Shown here in pieces: positions 8,778-18,265 of a stretch of 64,000 nucleotides of DNA. The position numbers and the translations under genes were made by a program. Every line of letters begins with the position of its first letter. Position 1 is the stretch's first letter. The stretch lies in assembly GCA_021849425.1 (NCBI GenBank), contig JAJZSY010000006.1, forward strand, positions 43,233 to 107,232, given 5' to 3'. The notes beneath the pieces were generated by a model. That model ran no database searches. It had not been told where the DNA came from and was given only the letters and a program-made list of their open reading frames with translations. Origin of the DNA: Pseudomonadota bacterium (GTDB lineage Bacteria; Pseudomonadota; Alphaproteobacteria; Acetobacterales; Acetobacteraceae).

Positions 8778-9509
8778 ATGGCTATGGCGATGAACCTGCC
8801 CTTTCAGCCCGACCCCCTGCCGTTGCGCGAAGGCCTGCGGCGCCTGCGGCACGTTGTCCGGCGTGGGGGGGAGACGGCGCGGGAAGTGGCCGGCGGCGCG
8901 ATGGGCGGCAGGGAGATGTGCATCGCCTCCCGGCTGGCGACGGCGGTGATCGCGGAGATGGAGCGGATCGCCGAGGAGTTCGACCGGATGGCCTCGCGCG
9001 CGGCGCGGCAGGCCTTCGGCCATGAAGAGGACCTGACCACCACGCTCGACGAGTTGCACGGCAATGCGCCGATCGGCCCCTCGCTGGCCTCGACGCTGTA
9101 TACCGCGCTGACCCTCGTGCTGAAGCATATCGGTTCGGACACACTGTTCGTCAGCGAGCTTGCCGCGCGCGAGGCGGTCAAGCGCTGGCAGGTGCTGCCG
9201 GGGCGGCGGCGGGCCAGCGGCGGTCAGCTCGCGGCGGGGCTGGCGATGCAGCTGGTCGACCGGCAGGTGATCCGCGGCGCGCATGTCGATCCGCGCTGCG
9301 TCGTCTCCGCGCCCTCGGTCCGGCCGGTGGCGATCTTCGCGGTGATGCTCTGGCTGCTGGTGGCGCGCAGCCCGGAGGAGAGCGAGGCGGCGCTGATCTC
9401 GGCCGCCGATATCGCCGCCGCGATCGCCGAACGCGTCGCCCTCGTCTTCGCCGAGCGGGACGAAACCGGGCTGATCGCGCTGCTCGAAAAGTATCGCAAC
9501 AATGTCTGA
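8778..9509 (+). CDS. Hypothetical protein downstream of the PTS operon
   Basis: 243 residues; I do not recognise a family. In-frame ATG codons at 8778, 8784 and 8790 compete and none has a clear ribosome site. The protein is alpha-helical in character: an amphipathic stretch at 45-75 (RLATAVIAEMERIAEEFDRM), a central GPSLASTLYTALTLVLKHIG and a hydrophobic segment near 190-205 (VAIFAVMLWLLVA) that may be a single membrane helix or a buried one. It overlaps the next gene by eight bases, so the two are likely made together. It begins 64 bases after the HPr-EI gene and could belong to that transcript. Codon use is like its neighbours. Confidence 0.65.
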   Translation: MAMAMNLPFQPDPLPLREGLRRLRHVVRRGGETAREVAGGAMGGREMCIASRLATAVIAEMERIAEEFDRMASRAARQAFGHEEDLTTTLDELHGNAPIGPSLASTLYTALTLVLKHIGSDTLFVSELAAREAVKRWQVLPGRRRASGGQLAAGLAMQLVDRQVIRGAHVDPRCVVSAPSVRPVAIFAVMLWLLVARSPEESEAALISAADIAAAIAERVALVFAERDETGLIALLEKYRNNV

Positions 9510-10122
9510 CGAGCCGGTCTTCTCGCGCGCCGACCTGCCGCCGACCAACGAGCCGCTGCGCATCGCCGCGCGGCGGCTGCGCTGGTTCAGGGCAGCCTTC
9601 GCCCGGGTAGTCGGCCGCGTCGGCGAGGAGCTTGGCTGCGCCTTCGAGATCGACGACAGCAAGCTGACCCAGATCTTCATCCGCTGGCTGGAGGCGCTCG
9701 ACCGGCAGCGGCCGGTGCCGAAGGAGGAGCGGGCGGCGTTTCTCGAATTCGCCTCGTCGCTCGCCTTCCGCGAGCTGATCTCCAACCTGCCGATCCGCAC
9801 GCGCGGCAACCCGGTGCGGGCGAAGCGCGAGATGCCCGGCGGGTTCTGGCCGGAAGCCTATGCCTGCATGATCTTCTGCCTCACCGTGCATTCGGCGACG
9901 CTGGAGCAGGAATATCACGTCGCCACCACCATCGATCCGCAAATCGCGGATCTGCGCTCCTGGTGGTCGTTCCGCGAGAACGCGCAGGAGGACCACGCGT
10001 TCTCCGCCGGGTTTTTCCAGAAGCTGCTCGGCCATGAGCCCAACTGGTTCGTGCCCGAACAGTTCCGCTACCGAATCGGCCGCTGGCTGCTGGAGCCGGC
10101 AGCCGACTCCCCGCCAACCTAG
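9502..10122 (+). CDS. Hypothetical protein, partner of the preceding gene
   Basis: 206 residues, starting inside the end of the previous gene. Family not recognised. It is soluble in character, with many Arg and Trp residues in the second half (LRSWWSFRENAQEDHAFSAG, HEPNWFVPEQF). No signal peptide or nucleotide-binding motif is visible. The stop codon TAG at 10120-10122 coincides with the first three bases of a palindromic repeat, so the native 3' end has been replaced or trimmed by that element. Confidence 0.62.
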   Translation: MSDEPVFSRADLPPTNEPLRIAARRLRWFRAAFARVVGRVGEELGCAFEIDDSKLTQIFIRWLEALDRQRPVPKEERAAFLEFASSLAFRELISNLPIRTRGNPVRAKREMPGGFWPEAYACMIFCLTVHSATLEQEYHVATTIDPQIADLRSWWSFRENAQEDHAFSAGFFQKLLGHEPNWFVPEQFRYRIGRWLLEPAADSPPT

Positions 10123-10185
10123 AGCACTTTCCGATCCATCCGGATCGGATGCAGTGCTCTATGGTATTGATAAATAGAGCATCAT
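10120..10185. repeat. Palindromic MITE-like repeat, copy A (shortened)
   Basis: Begins TAGAGCACTTTCCGATCC, continues through CCGGATCGGATGCAGTGCTCTA and an AT-rich TATTGATAA core, and breaks off after GAGCATCAT. It matches the left half of the 106-base copy at 33333-33438. CCGATCC and GGATCGG form a 7-base stem, and TAGAGCAC/GTGCTCTA an outer one. The element starts exactly on the stop codon of the preceding gene. Confidence 0.75.
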
Positions 10186-10351
10186 CCCTGCGGCCTGACC
10201 GGCGCGGCGGCGGCGGGATCGATCATGAAAAACCTCGCGTCTGTCGCGCAGACCCGCAAGGGAGAGGCGACAGGCGTTTCCCGTTACAATTTTATGTTTA
10301 CCAATACGTAAATTAACGGTATCAAACGGTAATTTGATCTGGAGGTTATCC
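10186..10351. promoter_or_regulatory. AT-rich leader of the GMC oxidoreductase unit
   Basis: No gene is seen here. The segment 10275-10340 is AT-rich and carries the direct repeat ACGGTA twice (10316-10321 and 10326-10331) and a TTTACCAATACGTAAA dyad near 10293-10308, so it is a plausible promoter and operator area. It ends with a GGAGG ribosome site at 10341-10345 that serves the small upstream ORF. Confidence 0.35.
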
Positions 10352-10453
10352 GTGGATTTCAAAATGAATTGGACCGTCCGGCACCCGCCTCGGTTTGGGG
10401 TGATCGCCGCGCCGGCGAGTGGCGCGGTCAACGGAGGAGACGACCGGGCGTGA
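10352..10453 (+). CDS. Possible 33-residue upstream ORF coupled to the GMC oxidoreductase
   Basis: A GTG start at 10352 follows GGAGG at 10341-10345 with six bases between. The frame reads MDFKMNWTVRHPPRFG and on for 33 codons, ending in TGA at 10451-10453, which overlaps the GTG of the oxidoreductase as GTGA. A good ribosome site followed by exact stop-start overlap suggests translational coupling or a leader peptide. The peptide resembles nothing I know and has no signal sequence. It may be an artefact if the ribosome site has another role. Confidence 0.35.
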   Translation: MDFKMNWTVRHPPRFGVIAAPASGAVNGGDDRA

Positions 10454-12066
10454 GCGGCGAGACATTCGATTATGTGGTGGTCGGGGCCGGATCGGCCGGC
10501 GCCGTGGTCGCCAACCGGCTGAGCGCCGATCCGCAAGTCCGCGTCTGCCTGCTGGAAGCCGGCAAGCCGGACCGGTCGCCCATGATCGACTTGCCGCTCG
10601 GCGTTGTCGGCCTGCTGCGGTTCAGGACCTATAACTGGTATTACTACACCGCGCCGCAGGCGGAGCTGAACGACCGGCGGCTGTATTGGCCGCGCGGCAA
10701 GACGCTGGGGGGATCGTCGTCGATCAATGCGATGATCTACATGCGCGGCCATCCCGAGGATTATGACGAGTGGCGCGATCTCGGCGCGCCGGGCTGGGGG
10801 TGGGACGACGTGTTTCCCATCTTCCGGGCGATGGAGCGCAACGAGCGCGGGGCGGATGCGTTCCACGGCGATACGGGGGAACTCAACGTCGCCGATCTCG
10901 GCAATCCGAACCCGCTGGGGGCGGCGTTCATTCGCGCCGGCGTCGAGGCCGGGCTGCAGGACAACCCGGATTTCAACGGCGCGGCGCAGGAAGGTGTCGG
11001 GCCCTATCAGGTGACGCAGAGGCATGGCAGGCGGTTTTCCGCATCCCGCGCGTTTCTCGATGGAATCCGCGAGCGGCCCAACCTGCGGATCGAGACCGGC
11101 GCGCATGTCGCGCGGGTGCTGCTCACGGGACAGCGCGCCACCGGCGTCGAGGTGCGGATCGGCGGGGCGATGCGGCGGATCGCGGCCCGGCGGGAGGTGA
11201 TCCTGTGCGGCGGAGCGATCAACTCGCCGCAACTGCTGATGCTCTCGGGCATTGGCCCGCGGGACGCGCTGGCGCGGGCCGGGGTGGACCTCGTGCATGA
11301 GCTTCCCGGCGTCGGCGCCAATCTGCAGGATCATCTCGACATCTCGGTGATCGTGCCCGACCGGAGCGGCAATTCCATCGGGGTGGCGGGTAACACGCTG
11401 GCGCGCGGGGTCGCGGCGTTCTTCGAGTATCGCCGCAAGGGGACCGGGATGTTCCAGTCCAACGCGGCGGAAGCGGGCGGATTCGCGCGGCTGACGCCGG
11501 AGTCGCGGCGGCCGGAAATCCAGTTCCACTTCCTGCCGACCATCCTGCGCGACCATGGGCGCAAGCCGGTCTGGGGCCACGGGATGACGCTGCATTGCTG
11601 CCAGTTGCGGCCGAAGAGCCGCGGCAGCATCACGCTGCGCTCCGCCGATCCGTTCACAGCACCGGTGATCGATCCCGCCTATCTCAGCCATCCCGACGAC
11701 CTCGGCGAATTGCTCGCCGGGCTGAAGCTCGGCCGGCGGATCATGGCGAGCCCCGCGATCGCCGCGCTGAGCGGCGGGCGGGAGATCGATCCGGGGCCGG
11801 CGCGCCAGGACGATGCGGCGCTCATCGATTTCATTCGCGCCTCGGCGGAAACCATCTATCATCCGGTGGGCACCTGCCGGATGGGCCAGGACGAGATGGC
11901 CGTGGTCGACGACCGGCTGCGGGTGCGGGGGATCGAGGGGCTGCGGGTCGCCGATGCGTCGATCATGCCGCGGCTGATCGGCGGCAACACCAACGCGCCC
12001 TGCATGGTGATCGGCGAGAAGGCGGCGGGTTTCATCAGAGCGCTTTCCCATCCGGATCGGATGTAG
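10450..12066 (+). CDS. GMC family FAD-dependent oxidoreductase (choline/alcohol dehydrogenase-like)
   Basis: 538 residues from GTG 10450, chosen because CGGAGGAG lies 11 bases upstream and the FAD fold then begins at residue 6 (FDYVVVGAGSAGAVVANRL). Further GMC signatures are WPRGKTLGGSSSINAMIYMR near 85, GAINSPQLLMLSGIGP near 255 and the C-terminal active-site region IYHPVGTCRMG with NTNAPCMVIGEKAAGF. Members oxidise alcohols with FAD and pass electrons to quinone or another acceptor; the substrate cannot be read from sequence. An aldehyde dehydrogenase follows, which fits alcohol-to-aldehyde-to-acid oxidation. The last nine residues (ALSHPDRM and its preceding Arg) and the stop codon are encoded by a palindromic repeat that has run into the gene end. 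Confidence 0.88.
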   Translation: MSGETFDYVVVGAGSAGAVVANRLSADPQVRVCLLEAGKPDRSPMIDLPLGVVGLLRFRTYNWYYYTAPQAELNDRRLYWPRGKTLGGSSSINAMIYMRGHPEDYDEWRDLGAPGWGWDDVFPIFRAMERNERGADAFHGDTGELNVADLGNPNPLGAAFIRAGVEAGLQDNPDFNGAAQEGVGPYQVTQRHGRRFSASRAFLDGIRERPNLRIETGAHVARVLLTGQRATGVEVRIGGAMRRIAARREVILCGGAINSPQLLMLSGIGPRDALARAGVDLVHELPGVGANLQDHLDISVIVPDRSGNSIGVAGNTLARGVAAFFEYRRKGTGMFQSNAAEAGGFARLTPESRRPEIQFHFLPTILRDHGRKPVWGHGMTLHCCQLRPKSRGSITLRSADPFTAPVIDPAYLSHPDDLGELLAGLKLGRRIMASPAIAALSGGREIDPGPARQDDAALIDFIRASAETIYHPVGTCRMGQDEMAVVDDRLRVRGIEGLRVADASIMPRLIGGNTNAPCMVIGEKAAGFIRALSHPDRM

Positions 12067-12136
12067 TGCGCCATGATATTGATAATTGGAGCATCTTTAT
12101 CCGATCAGGTGACGCCATCTGATCGGATGATGCTCC
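12037..12136. repeat. Palindromic MITE-like repeat, copy B
   Basis: 100 bases from AGAGCGCTTTCCCATCC to GGATGATGCTCC, about 80 percent like copy C by eye. It includes the CCGGATCGGATG arm, the ATATTGATAATT centre and the terminal ATCTGATCGGATGATGCTC arm. The first 30 bases are read as the C-terminal codons and stop of the GMC oxidoreductase. Confidence 0.75.
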
Positions 12137-12200
12137 AGCGCCGAACGCAACGAGCCGGCGGCGGCGATGGGCTGAGGCAACCGAGGCGAGGAGAGCGGGG

Positions 12201-13616
12201 ATGGACGTGATCGAGACGACGATGCCCGGCGGTGTCGCGGGGCTGGAGGCGCTGTTCGCCGGCCAGCGGGCGCGGGCGATCGCGCTGCGCGGGTCGAGCG
12301 CCGAGGCGCGGATCGCGAAGCTGCGGGCGCTGGAGGCGGCGGTGCAGGCCTGGCGGCCCCGGCTTTACGCCGCCTTGCAGGAAGATCTCGGCAAGCCCGA
12401 GACCGAGGCGGACCTGTCGGAGATCCTGCCGGTGCTTTCGGAAATCCGCCATGCGCGGCGGCACCTGAAAGCGTGGATGACGCCGCGGCGCGCGGCACCG
12501 ACGCTGACCACGCTGGGCACGCGGGCGCGCATCCGCCACGAGCCGCGCGGCGTGTGCCTGATCGTCTCGCCATGGAACTATCCGGTGAACCTCGCCCTCG
12601 GGCCGCTGGCCTCGGCGATCGCGGCGGGCAATACCGCGATCCTGAAACCCTCGGAAATGGCGCCGGCGACGTCCGCCGCGCTTGCCGCCATGCTCGCGGC
12701 GGCCTTCCCGCCCGAGGAGGTGGCCGTGGTCGAAGGGAATGCGGCGGTGGCGACCGCGCTGCTCGACCTGCCGTTCGACCACATCTTCTTCACCGGCAGC
12801 CCGGCGATCGGCAAGGTGGTGATGGCGGCGGCGGCCCGGCATCTCAGCTCGGTGACGCTGGAGCTTGGCGGCAAGTCTCCGGTGATCGTCGATGAAGGGG
12901 CGGATCTGGCGCGGGCGGCGAAGGCGATCGCCTGGGGCAAGTTCACCAATTGCGGGCAGACCTGCATCGCGCCGGATCATCTCTATGCCCACGAAAGCGT
13001 GCATGACGAGTTGCTCCGCCGGGTGCGGGCGGAGACGGCGCGGATGTATGGCGCAACGCCCGGCGCGGATTACGGGCGGATCGTCAATGAGCGGCATTTC
13101 GACCGGATCATGCGCCTGCTCGACGATGCGCGCGGACGCGGTGCTACGATCGAGGGCGGAGCGGCGGACCGGGCGCGGCGGCTGATCGCGCCGGCCTTCG
13201 TTATTGGCGCGCCGGATGATTCGGCGCTGATGCGGGAAGAGATTTTCGGCCCGGTGCTGCCGGTGATCCGCTTCCGCGACGCCGGCGAGCCGATCGCGGC
13301 GATCAATGCGGCGCCGAAGCCGCTCGCGCTCTACATTTTCGCGCGCGACCAGCGCGTGATCGACCGGGTAATCGGCGAGACCTCGTCGGGCGGGGTGGGC
13401 ATCAACAGCACCATGCTGCATTTCATGCACGGCAACCTGCCGTTTGGCGGGGTCAACAATTCGGGGATCGGCAACGCGCACGGCCTCTATGGCTTCCGCG
13501 CCTTCAGCCACGAGCGGGCGGTGCTGAGGGACGTGGCCTCGGCGACGCCGATGCTGTTCCCGCCCTATACGAAACGGGTGCGGATGATGGTGAAAGCGGT
13601 GCTGCGGCTGGCCTGA
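12201..13616 (+). CDS. Aldehyde dehydrogenase family protein (class 3 / coniferyl-aldehyde type)
   Basis: 471 residues; GAGGAGAG lies shortly before ATG 12201. The length and the C-terminal hydrophobic-basic tail (MLFPPYTKRVRMMVKAVL) fit the shorter class 3 aldehyde dehydrogenases. Key sites are the NAD-binding SPWNYPVNLALGPL near 113, FTGSPAIGKVV near 197, the glutamate in LELGGKSPVIV near 220 and the nucleophilic cysteine in NCGQTCIAPDH near 256. It oxidises an aldehyde to the acid with NAD(P). Placed after the GMC oxidoreductase, it probably handles the aldehyde made by that enzyme. Confidence 0.87.
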   Translation: MDVIETTMPGGVAGLEALFAGQRARAIALRGSSAEARIAKLRALEAAVQAWRPRLYAALQEDLGKPETEADLSEILPVLSEIRHARRHLKAWMTPRRAAPTLTTLGTRARIRHEPRGVCLIVSPWNYPVNLALGPLASAIAAGNTAILKPSEMAPATSAALAAMLAAAFPPEEVAVVEGNAAVATALLDLPFDHIFFTGSPAIGKVVMAAAARHLSSVTLELGGKSPVIVDEGADLARAAKAIAWGKFTNCGQTCIAPDHLYAHESVHDELLRRVRAETARMYGATPGADYGRIVNERHFDRIMRLLDDARGRGATIEGGAADRARRLIAPAFVIGAPDDSALMREEIFGPVLPVIRFRDAGEPIAAINAAPKPLALYIFARDQRVIDRVIGETSSGGVGINSTMLHFMHGNLPFGGVNNSGIGNAHGLYGFRAFSHERAVLRDVASATPMLFPPYTKRVRMMVKAVLRLA

Positions 13617-13665
13617 GCGGGCGCGATGGCTTGACGCGCCGGGTGGCGCGGGCGAGGTTTCGGTC

Positions 13666-14532
13666 ATGAACGAACCCGCCCCGTCCTGCCCCGGACCCGC
13701 CCCCTCCCCGCACGGACCCGCGCGGTTCAGCGTGCCATATGGCGCGGTGGATACGCATGCGCATGTCATCGGCGCGCCGCCGCAATATCCCTATGTCGCG
13801 GCGCGGAGCTACACGCCGCCACCAGCAACACCCGATGCCTATCTCGCGATGCTCGACGCCACCGGCATGACCCATGGCGTGCTGGTGCAGGTCAGCGTTC
13901 ATGGCACGGATAACCGGCTGATGCTGGAGACCGTGGCGGCGCATCGCGCCCGGTTGCGGGGCATCGCGGTCAGCCCGCCCGACCTGCCGGCGCAGGCGTG
14001 GCGGGCGATGGCGGAGGCGGGCGTTGTCGGGCTGCGGATCAACACGCTGTTCGGCGGCGGGGTGGGGTTCGACCAGCTCGACCGCTACGAGGCGATCTGC
14101 GCCGAGCATGGCTGGCACCTGCAATTCCTGACCGATGTTCGCGCGCTCGGCGACCGCGCCGGCAGGCTGGGCCGCCTGCGCGTGCCGTTCGTGATCGACC
14201 ATATGGGCCATTTTCCGGTCGCCGAAGATGCCGGGCGGCGGGGCTTCGACACCATGCTCGGCCTCGTGCGGGATGGCGGCTGGGTCAAGCTCTCCGGCGC
14301 CTATCGGCTGGACGATCCGCCGTATTCACGGACCGTCGAGCTTGCCCGCGCCCTGATCGACGCCGCGCCCGACCGGTGCGTGTGGGGGTCGGACTGGCCC
14401 CATGTCGCGAACTGGGCGCATATGCCCAATGTCGGCGAGCTGCTCGACCTGCTGGCAGACTGGGCGCCGGATGCGGCGGCCCGCGACCGCATCCTCACCG
14501 CCAACGCCCACCGTCTCTACGGGTTTCCGTAA
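13666..14532 (+). CDS. Amidohydrolase family 2 protein (TIM-barrel hydrolase, LigI-like)
   Basis: 288 residues. The barrel opens with [16 protein letters not shown] near residue 29 (metal-site HxH), then [16 protein letters not shown], a central [11 protein letters not shown] and the closing [15 protein letters not shown] near 244 with the conserved aspartate. This is the amidohydrolase-related (metal-dependent TIM-barrel) group that includes 2-pyrone-4,6-dicarboxylate lactonase. It probably opens a lactone or hydrolyses a related ester. It lies downstream of the aldehyde dehydrogenase and overlaps, tail to tail by 16 bases, the oxoprolinase gene. Confidence 0.83.
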   Translation: MNEPAPSCPGPAPSPHGPARFSVPYGAVDTHAHVIGAPPQYPYVAARSYTPPPATPDAYLAMLDATGMTHGVLVQVSVHGTDNRLMLETVAAHRARLRGIAVSPPDLPAQAWRAMAEAGVVGLRINTLFGGGVGFDQLDRYEAICAEHGWHLQFLTDVRALGDRAGRLGRLRVPFVIDHMGHFPVAEDAGRRGFDTMLGLVRDGGWVKLSGAYRLDDPPYSRTVELARALIDAAPDRCVWGSDWPHVANWAHMPNVGELLDLLADWAPDAAARDRILTANAHRLYGFP

Positions 14533-17500
14533 CCGCCGCCACCGGGGGTTTCGATGACGACGGCATCGCCGGCGGCGATCGTCGCCTGGTCGCGCCCGCC
14601 CATGATGTCGATCCCGCCATCCACGCGTTCGACCCATTGCCGGCCGGCCGCGCCGGGGGCGCCGCCCTCCATGCCGAAAGGCGGCACGGTGCGGCGCGAG
14701 GCAAGCACCGTCACGGTCATCGGTTCGAGGAAGCGCAGCCGGCGGCGCACGCCATCGCCGCCGCGATGCCGCCCGGCGCCGCCGGAGCCGCGCCTGATCT
14801 CGAAGGTTTCGACGCGCACCGGATAGCGGAGTTCCAGCACCTCGGGATCGGTCATGCGCGTGTTGGTCATGTGGGTATGGACGGCGTCGCACCCGTCGAA
14901 ATCCGGCCCGGCGCCGGCGCCGCCGCAGATGGTTTCGTAATATTGGTGGCGCGCGTTGCCGAAGAGCAGGTTGTTCATCGTCGCCTGCGCCGAGGCGACG
15001 ACGCCCAACGCGCCGAGCAGCGCCGCCGTCACCGCCTGGCTGACCTCGGTATTGCCGGCGACCACCGCCGCGCCCTGCGCCGGGTTGAGGAAACTGCCCT
15101 TGGGGATAATGATGGTCAGCGGCCGCAGGCAGCCTTCGTTCAGCGGGATTTCATCATCGACGAGGCAGCGGAACACATAGAGCACGGCCGCGCGGGTGAC
15201 GGCCGGCGGGGCGTTGAAATTGCCCTTGTGCTGCGGCGCGGTGCCGGTGAAGTCGATGCTGGCGGTGCCGGCGGCGCGGTCGACCCGGATATCGACCATC
15301 AGCCGCGCGCCATCGTCCATCCGGTATTCGAAGGCGCCGTCGCGCAGCCGGCCGATGGCGCGACGGACCGAGGCCTCGGCGTTGTTCATCACATGCGCGG
15401 TATAAGCTGCGACGGTGGGCCAGCCATACTGATCCACCATCGCCCTGAACGCCGCGATCCCCGCTTCGTTGGCGGCGAGCTGGGCCTTGAGATCGGCCAC
15501 GCATTCATCGGGGCTGCGGGCCGGATAGGCCGCGCCGGACAGCACAGCGCGCAGCGCCTTTTCCTGGAACACGCCGGCATCGACCAGTTTCATGTCGTCG
15601 ATCACCACGCCTTCCTCTTCCAGCGTGGTGGCGAAAGGCGGCATCGATCCCGGCGTCAGGCCGCCGATATCGGCGTGGTGCCCGCGCGACGCCAGAAAGC
15701 CGCGCAGCGTGGTGCCCGCATCGTCGAAGATCGGGGTGATGACGGTGATATCAGGCAGATGGGTGCCGCCGTCGAACGGGTTGTTCAGCGCGATGGCATC
15801 GCCGGGCCTGAGCGCCGCGCCGCGGCGGCGCAGCACGGTCCGCACGCTTTCGCCCATGGCGCCGAGATGCACCGGGACATGCGGCGCGTTCGCCACCAGA
15901 TTGCCCTCGGCGTCGAACAGCGCGCAGGAGAAATCGAGCCTTTCCTTGATGTTGACGCTGCTCGCCGTGTTGCGCAGCACCGCCCCGGCCTGCTCGGCGA
16001 CGGCCATGAACAGGTTGTTGAACAGTTCGAGACGCACCGGATCGAGGCTGACGTCATCGGCGCCGGCAGCCGCCTTGCGGGCCGCGCGGTGCGTGATCAG
16101 CAGGTGATTGCGCGGCGTGATTTCCGCGCGCCAGCCGGGCTCGACGATGGTGGTGGCGTTGGCCTCGCGCAGCATCGCCGGGCCGTCCACCGTGTCGCCG
16201 GCGAGCAGGGCCTCGCGCTCGAAGACCGGGGCGTCGTGCCAGGCGCTGCGGCTGTAGAGGCGGATATGGTCGATCGGCTCCGGCCGGCCGGACGCGCGGG
16301 CGGGCAGCGTCTGCTCGGTCACCGGCTCGCCCGGGGCCACCGCCTCGACTTCGATGCTCTCGACGATCAGCGCGCGGTCCGCCGCGACGAAGCCGAACAG
16401 GCGGCGATGCGCGGCCTCGAACGCGGCGCGCATCGCCGGGGCGTCGTCCAGCGGCACCGCCAGCGGCGTGTCGGTGCCGGCATAGCGCAGCTGGGCGCGG
16501 CGCAGCGTCCGCACCGCGGCCGGATCGACCCCCTGCTCGGCCAGCGCGGCGATTGCGGCACGAGCGAGGCTGGCGGCCACGTCCTCGATCGCGGCCACGG
16601 CCTCGGCGCTCAGCGCGCGTTCCACCGCCTGCTCGCGCAGCACGATCTGGTCGGCCAGCCCCATGCCATAGGCCGAGAGCACGCCGGCGAGGGGATGGAT
16701 CAGGATGGTGCGCATGCCCAGCGCCTCGGCCACCAGGCAGGCGTGCTGGCCGCCGGCGCCGCCGAAACAGGCCAGCGCGAAAGCCGCCGGGTCGCGCCCC
16801 TTCTGGATCGAGATCTGCTTGATGGCCTGCGCCATGTGCGCGACGGCGATGCTGATGAACCCCTCGGCGATGCGTTCCGGCGTTTGCGCGGTGCCGGTCG
16901 CGGCGGAGATTTCGGCGGCGAGCGCGGTGAATTTCTGCCGCACCACCGCGTCATCGAGCGCCTCGTCATGGGTGGCGCCGAAAATCCTCGGGAAGTGATG
17001 CGGCGCCAGCTTGCCAAGGAAGAGATTGGCGTCGGTCACGGTCAGCGGGCCGCCGAGGCGGTAGCAGGCGGGGCCGGGATTCGCCCCGGCGCTGTCGGGC
17101 CCGACGCGCAGACGGGCGCCATCGAAGCCGAGCACCGAGCCGCCGCCGGCGGCGACGGTGTTGATCGAGAGCATCGGCACCCGCAGCCGCACGCCGGCGA
17201 TTTCGGTCTCGAGGCTCCGTTCATAGGCGCGGTCATGGATCGCGACATCGGTGGAGGTGCCGCCCATGTCGAACCCGATGATGCGGTCGATCCCGGCCAT
17301 CTGCGCGGTGCGGACGGCGCCGACGATGCCGCCCGCCGGGCCGGAGAGAATCGCATCCTTGCCGGTGAAATGGTGCGCTTCGGCGAGGCCGCCATGCGAC
17401 TGCATGAAGAACAGCCGCGCCCCCGGCAGGCCGGCGGCGACACGATCGACATAGCGGCGCAGCACCGGCGAGAGATAGGCGTCCGCCACCGTGGTGTCGC

Positions 17501-18149
17501 CACGCGGGACCAGCCGGAGCACCGGGCTGACCGCGTGACTTGCCGAGATCTGCCGAAAGCCGATCTCGGCCGCGAGCCGGGCCAGCCGCGTCTCATGCGC
17601 GGGATAGCGCCACGCATGCATCCGCGCGATGGCGACGCTCTCGATTCCCGCCGCCCTGGCATCGGTCAGTGCCGCGATCGCCGCCGCTTCGTCGAGCGGC
17701 TCGATCTCCTGGCCATCGGCGCCGATGCGCCCGCCGATTTCGGCGACCCGCTCATAGAGCATGCCGGGCAGCCGGATGTCGAACGCGAAGAGGTCGGGCC
17801 GCGCCTGGGTGCCGATCCGCAGCACGTCGCCCAGCCCGCGATCGGTCAGCAGCAGCACCCGCGCGCCCTTGCGCTCGAGCAGCGCGTTGGTGGCGACGGT
17901 GGTGCCCATTTTCACCGCCTCGATCGCATCCACCGGCATCGGATCGTCCGGCCCGAGGCCGAGACAGCTGCGGATTCCGGCAATCGCCGCGTCAGCGTAG
18001 CTGCCGGGATTTTCGGACAGCAGCTTGAGCGTCCGCCGCGCGCCGTCCGGCGCGATCGCCACGATATCGGTGAAGGTGCCGCCGCGATCGATCCAGAACC
18101 GCCAGCGTGACATGGGTTCGGATGAAGCTGTCGCCGGTCCGGTCTGCAT
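14517..18149 (-). CDS. Fused hydantoinase A/B, 5-oxoprolinase-type ATP-dependent amidase
   Basis: 1210 residues from ATG 18149, which has GGGGAGAAA just upstream; an inner ATG at 18113 is possible. The N-terminal half is HyuA-like with an actin-type ATP site: [20 protein letters not shown] near residue 15 and [15 protein letters not shown] near 290. The C-terminal half is HyuB-like from about residue 690 ([33 protein letters not shown]). The fused single-chain layout and the length fit 5-oxoprolinase, which uses ATP to open 5-oxoproline to glutamate; hydantoin or N-methylhydantoin substrates are equally possible. It diverges from a winged-helix regulator and an MFS transporter, which probably form one uptake and breakdown unit with it. 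Confidence 0.88.
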   Translation of the reverse strand: MQTGPATASSEPMSRWRFWIDRGGTFTDIVAIAPDGARRTLKLLSENPGSYADAAIAGIRSCLGLGPDDPMPVDAIEAVKMGTTVATNALLERKGARVLLLTDRGLGDVLRIGTQARPDLFAFDIRLPGMLYERVAEIGGRIGADGQEIEPLDEAAAIAALTDARAAGIESVAIARMHAWRYPAHETRLARLAAEIGFRQISASHAVSPVLRLVPRGDTTVADAYLSPVLRRYVDRVAAGLPGARLFFMQSHGGLAEAHHFTGKDAILSGPAGGIVGAVRTAQMAGIDRIIGFDMGGTSTDVAIHDRAYERSLETEIAGVRLRVPMLSINTVAAGGGSVLGFDGARLRVGPDSAGANPGPACYRLGGPLTVTDANLFLGKLAPHHFPRIFGATHDEALDDAVVRQKFTALAAEISAATGTAQTPERIAEGFISIAVAHMAQAIKQISIQKGRDPAAFALACFGGAGGQHACLVAEALGMRTILIHPLAGVLSAYGMGLADQIVLREQAVERALSAEAVAAIEDVAASLARAAIAALAEQGVDPAAVRTLRRAQLRYAGTDTPLAVPLDDAPAMRAAFEAAHRRLFGFVAADRALIVESIEVEAVAPGEPVTEQTLPARASGRPEPIDHIRLYSRSAWHDAPVFEREALLAGDTVDGPAMLREANATTIVEPGWRAEITPRNHLLITHRAARKAAAGADDVSLDPVRLELFNNLFMAVAEQAGAVLRNTASSVNIKERLDFSCALFDAEGNLVANAPHVPVHLGAMGESVRTVLRRRGAALRPGDAIALNNPFDGGTHLPDITVITPIFDDAGTTLRGFLASRGHHADIGGLTPGSMPPFATTLEEEGVVIDDMKLVDAGVFQEKALRAVLSGAAYPARSPDECVADLKAQLAANEAGIAAFRAMVDQYGWPTVAAYTAHVMNNAEASVRRAIGRLRDGAFEYRMDDGARLMVDIRVDRAAGTASIDFTGTAPQHKGNFNAPPAVTRAAVLYVFRCLVDDEIPLNEGCLRPLTIIIPKGSFLNPAQGAAVVAGNTEVSQAVTAALLGALGVVASAQATMNNLLFGNARHQYYETICGGAGAGPDFDGCDAVHTHMTNTRMTDPEVLELRYPVRVETFEIRRGSGGAGRHRGGDGVRRRLRFLEPMTVTVLASRRTVPPFGMEGGAPGAAGRQWVERVDGGIDIMGGRDQATIAAGDAVVIETPGGGGYGNP

Positions 18150-18207
18150 GCGGGTTTCTCCCCTGGCTGGCGCGCGCAGCGATCGAGGGCGCCATGGATA
18201 TTTTTTA

Positions 18208-18233
18208 TTGACGATTTGTCGATAAATTGTCAA
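18208..18233. promoter_or_regulatory. 26-base near-perfect palindrome, candidate operator of the divergent oxoprolinase/regulator unit
   Basis: Arms TTGAC and GTCAA enclose ATTTGTCGATAAAT; only two base pairs of the 13 fail to match. It lies in the AT-rich gap between the oxoprolinase and regulator genes. Such a site suits a dimeric winged-helix repressor acting on itself and on the divergent gene. It shares TTTTTATTGAC with the sequence at 3277-3287 before the E1 operon. Confidence 0.6.
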
Positions 18234-18265
18234 TGTTAGACCGCAATAAAATCGAGGAGGCGGTC

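Noticed and set aside
13998..18110. A 1370-codon open frame on the plus strand
   Set aside because: It is the mirror of the oxoprolinase gene, whose ATPase and HyuB motifs are clear. The translation is low-complexity His/Arg/Gly-rich.
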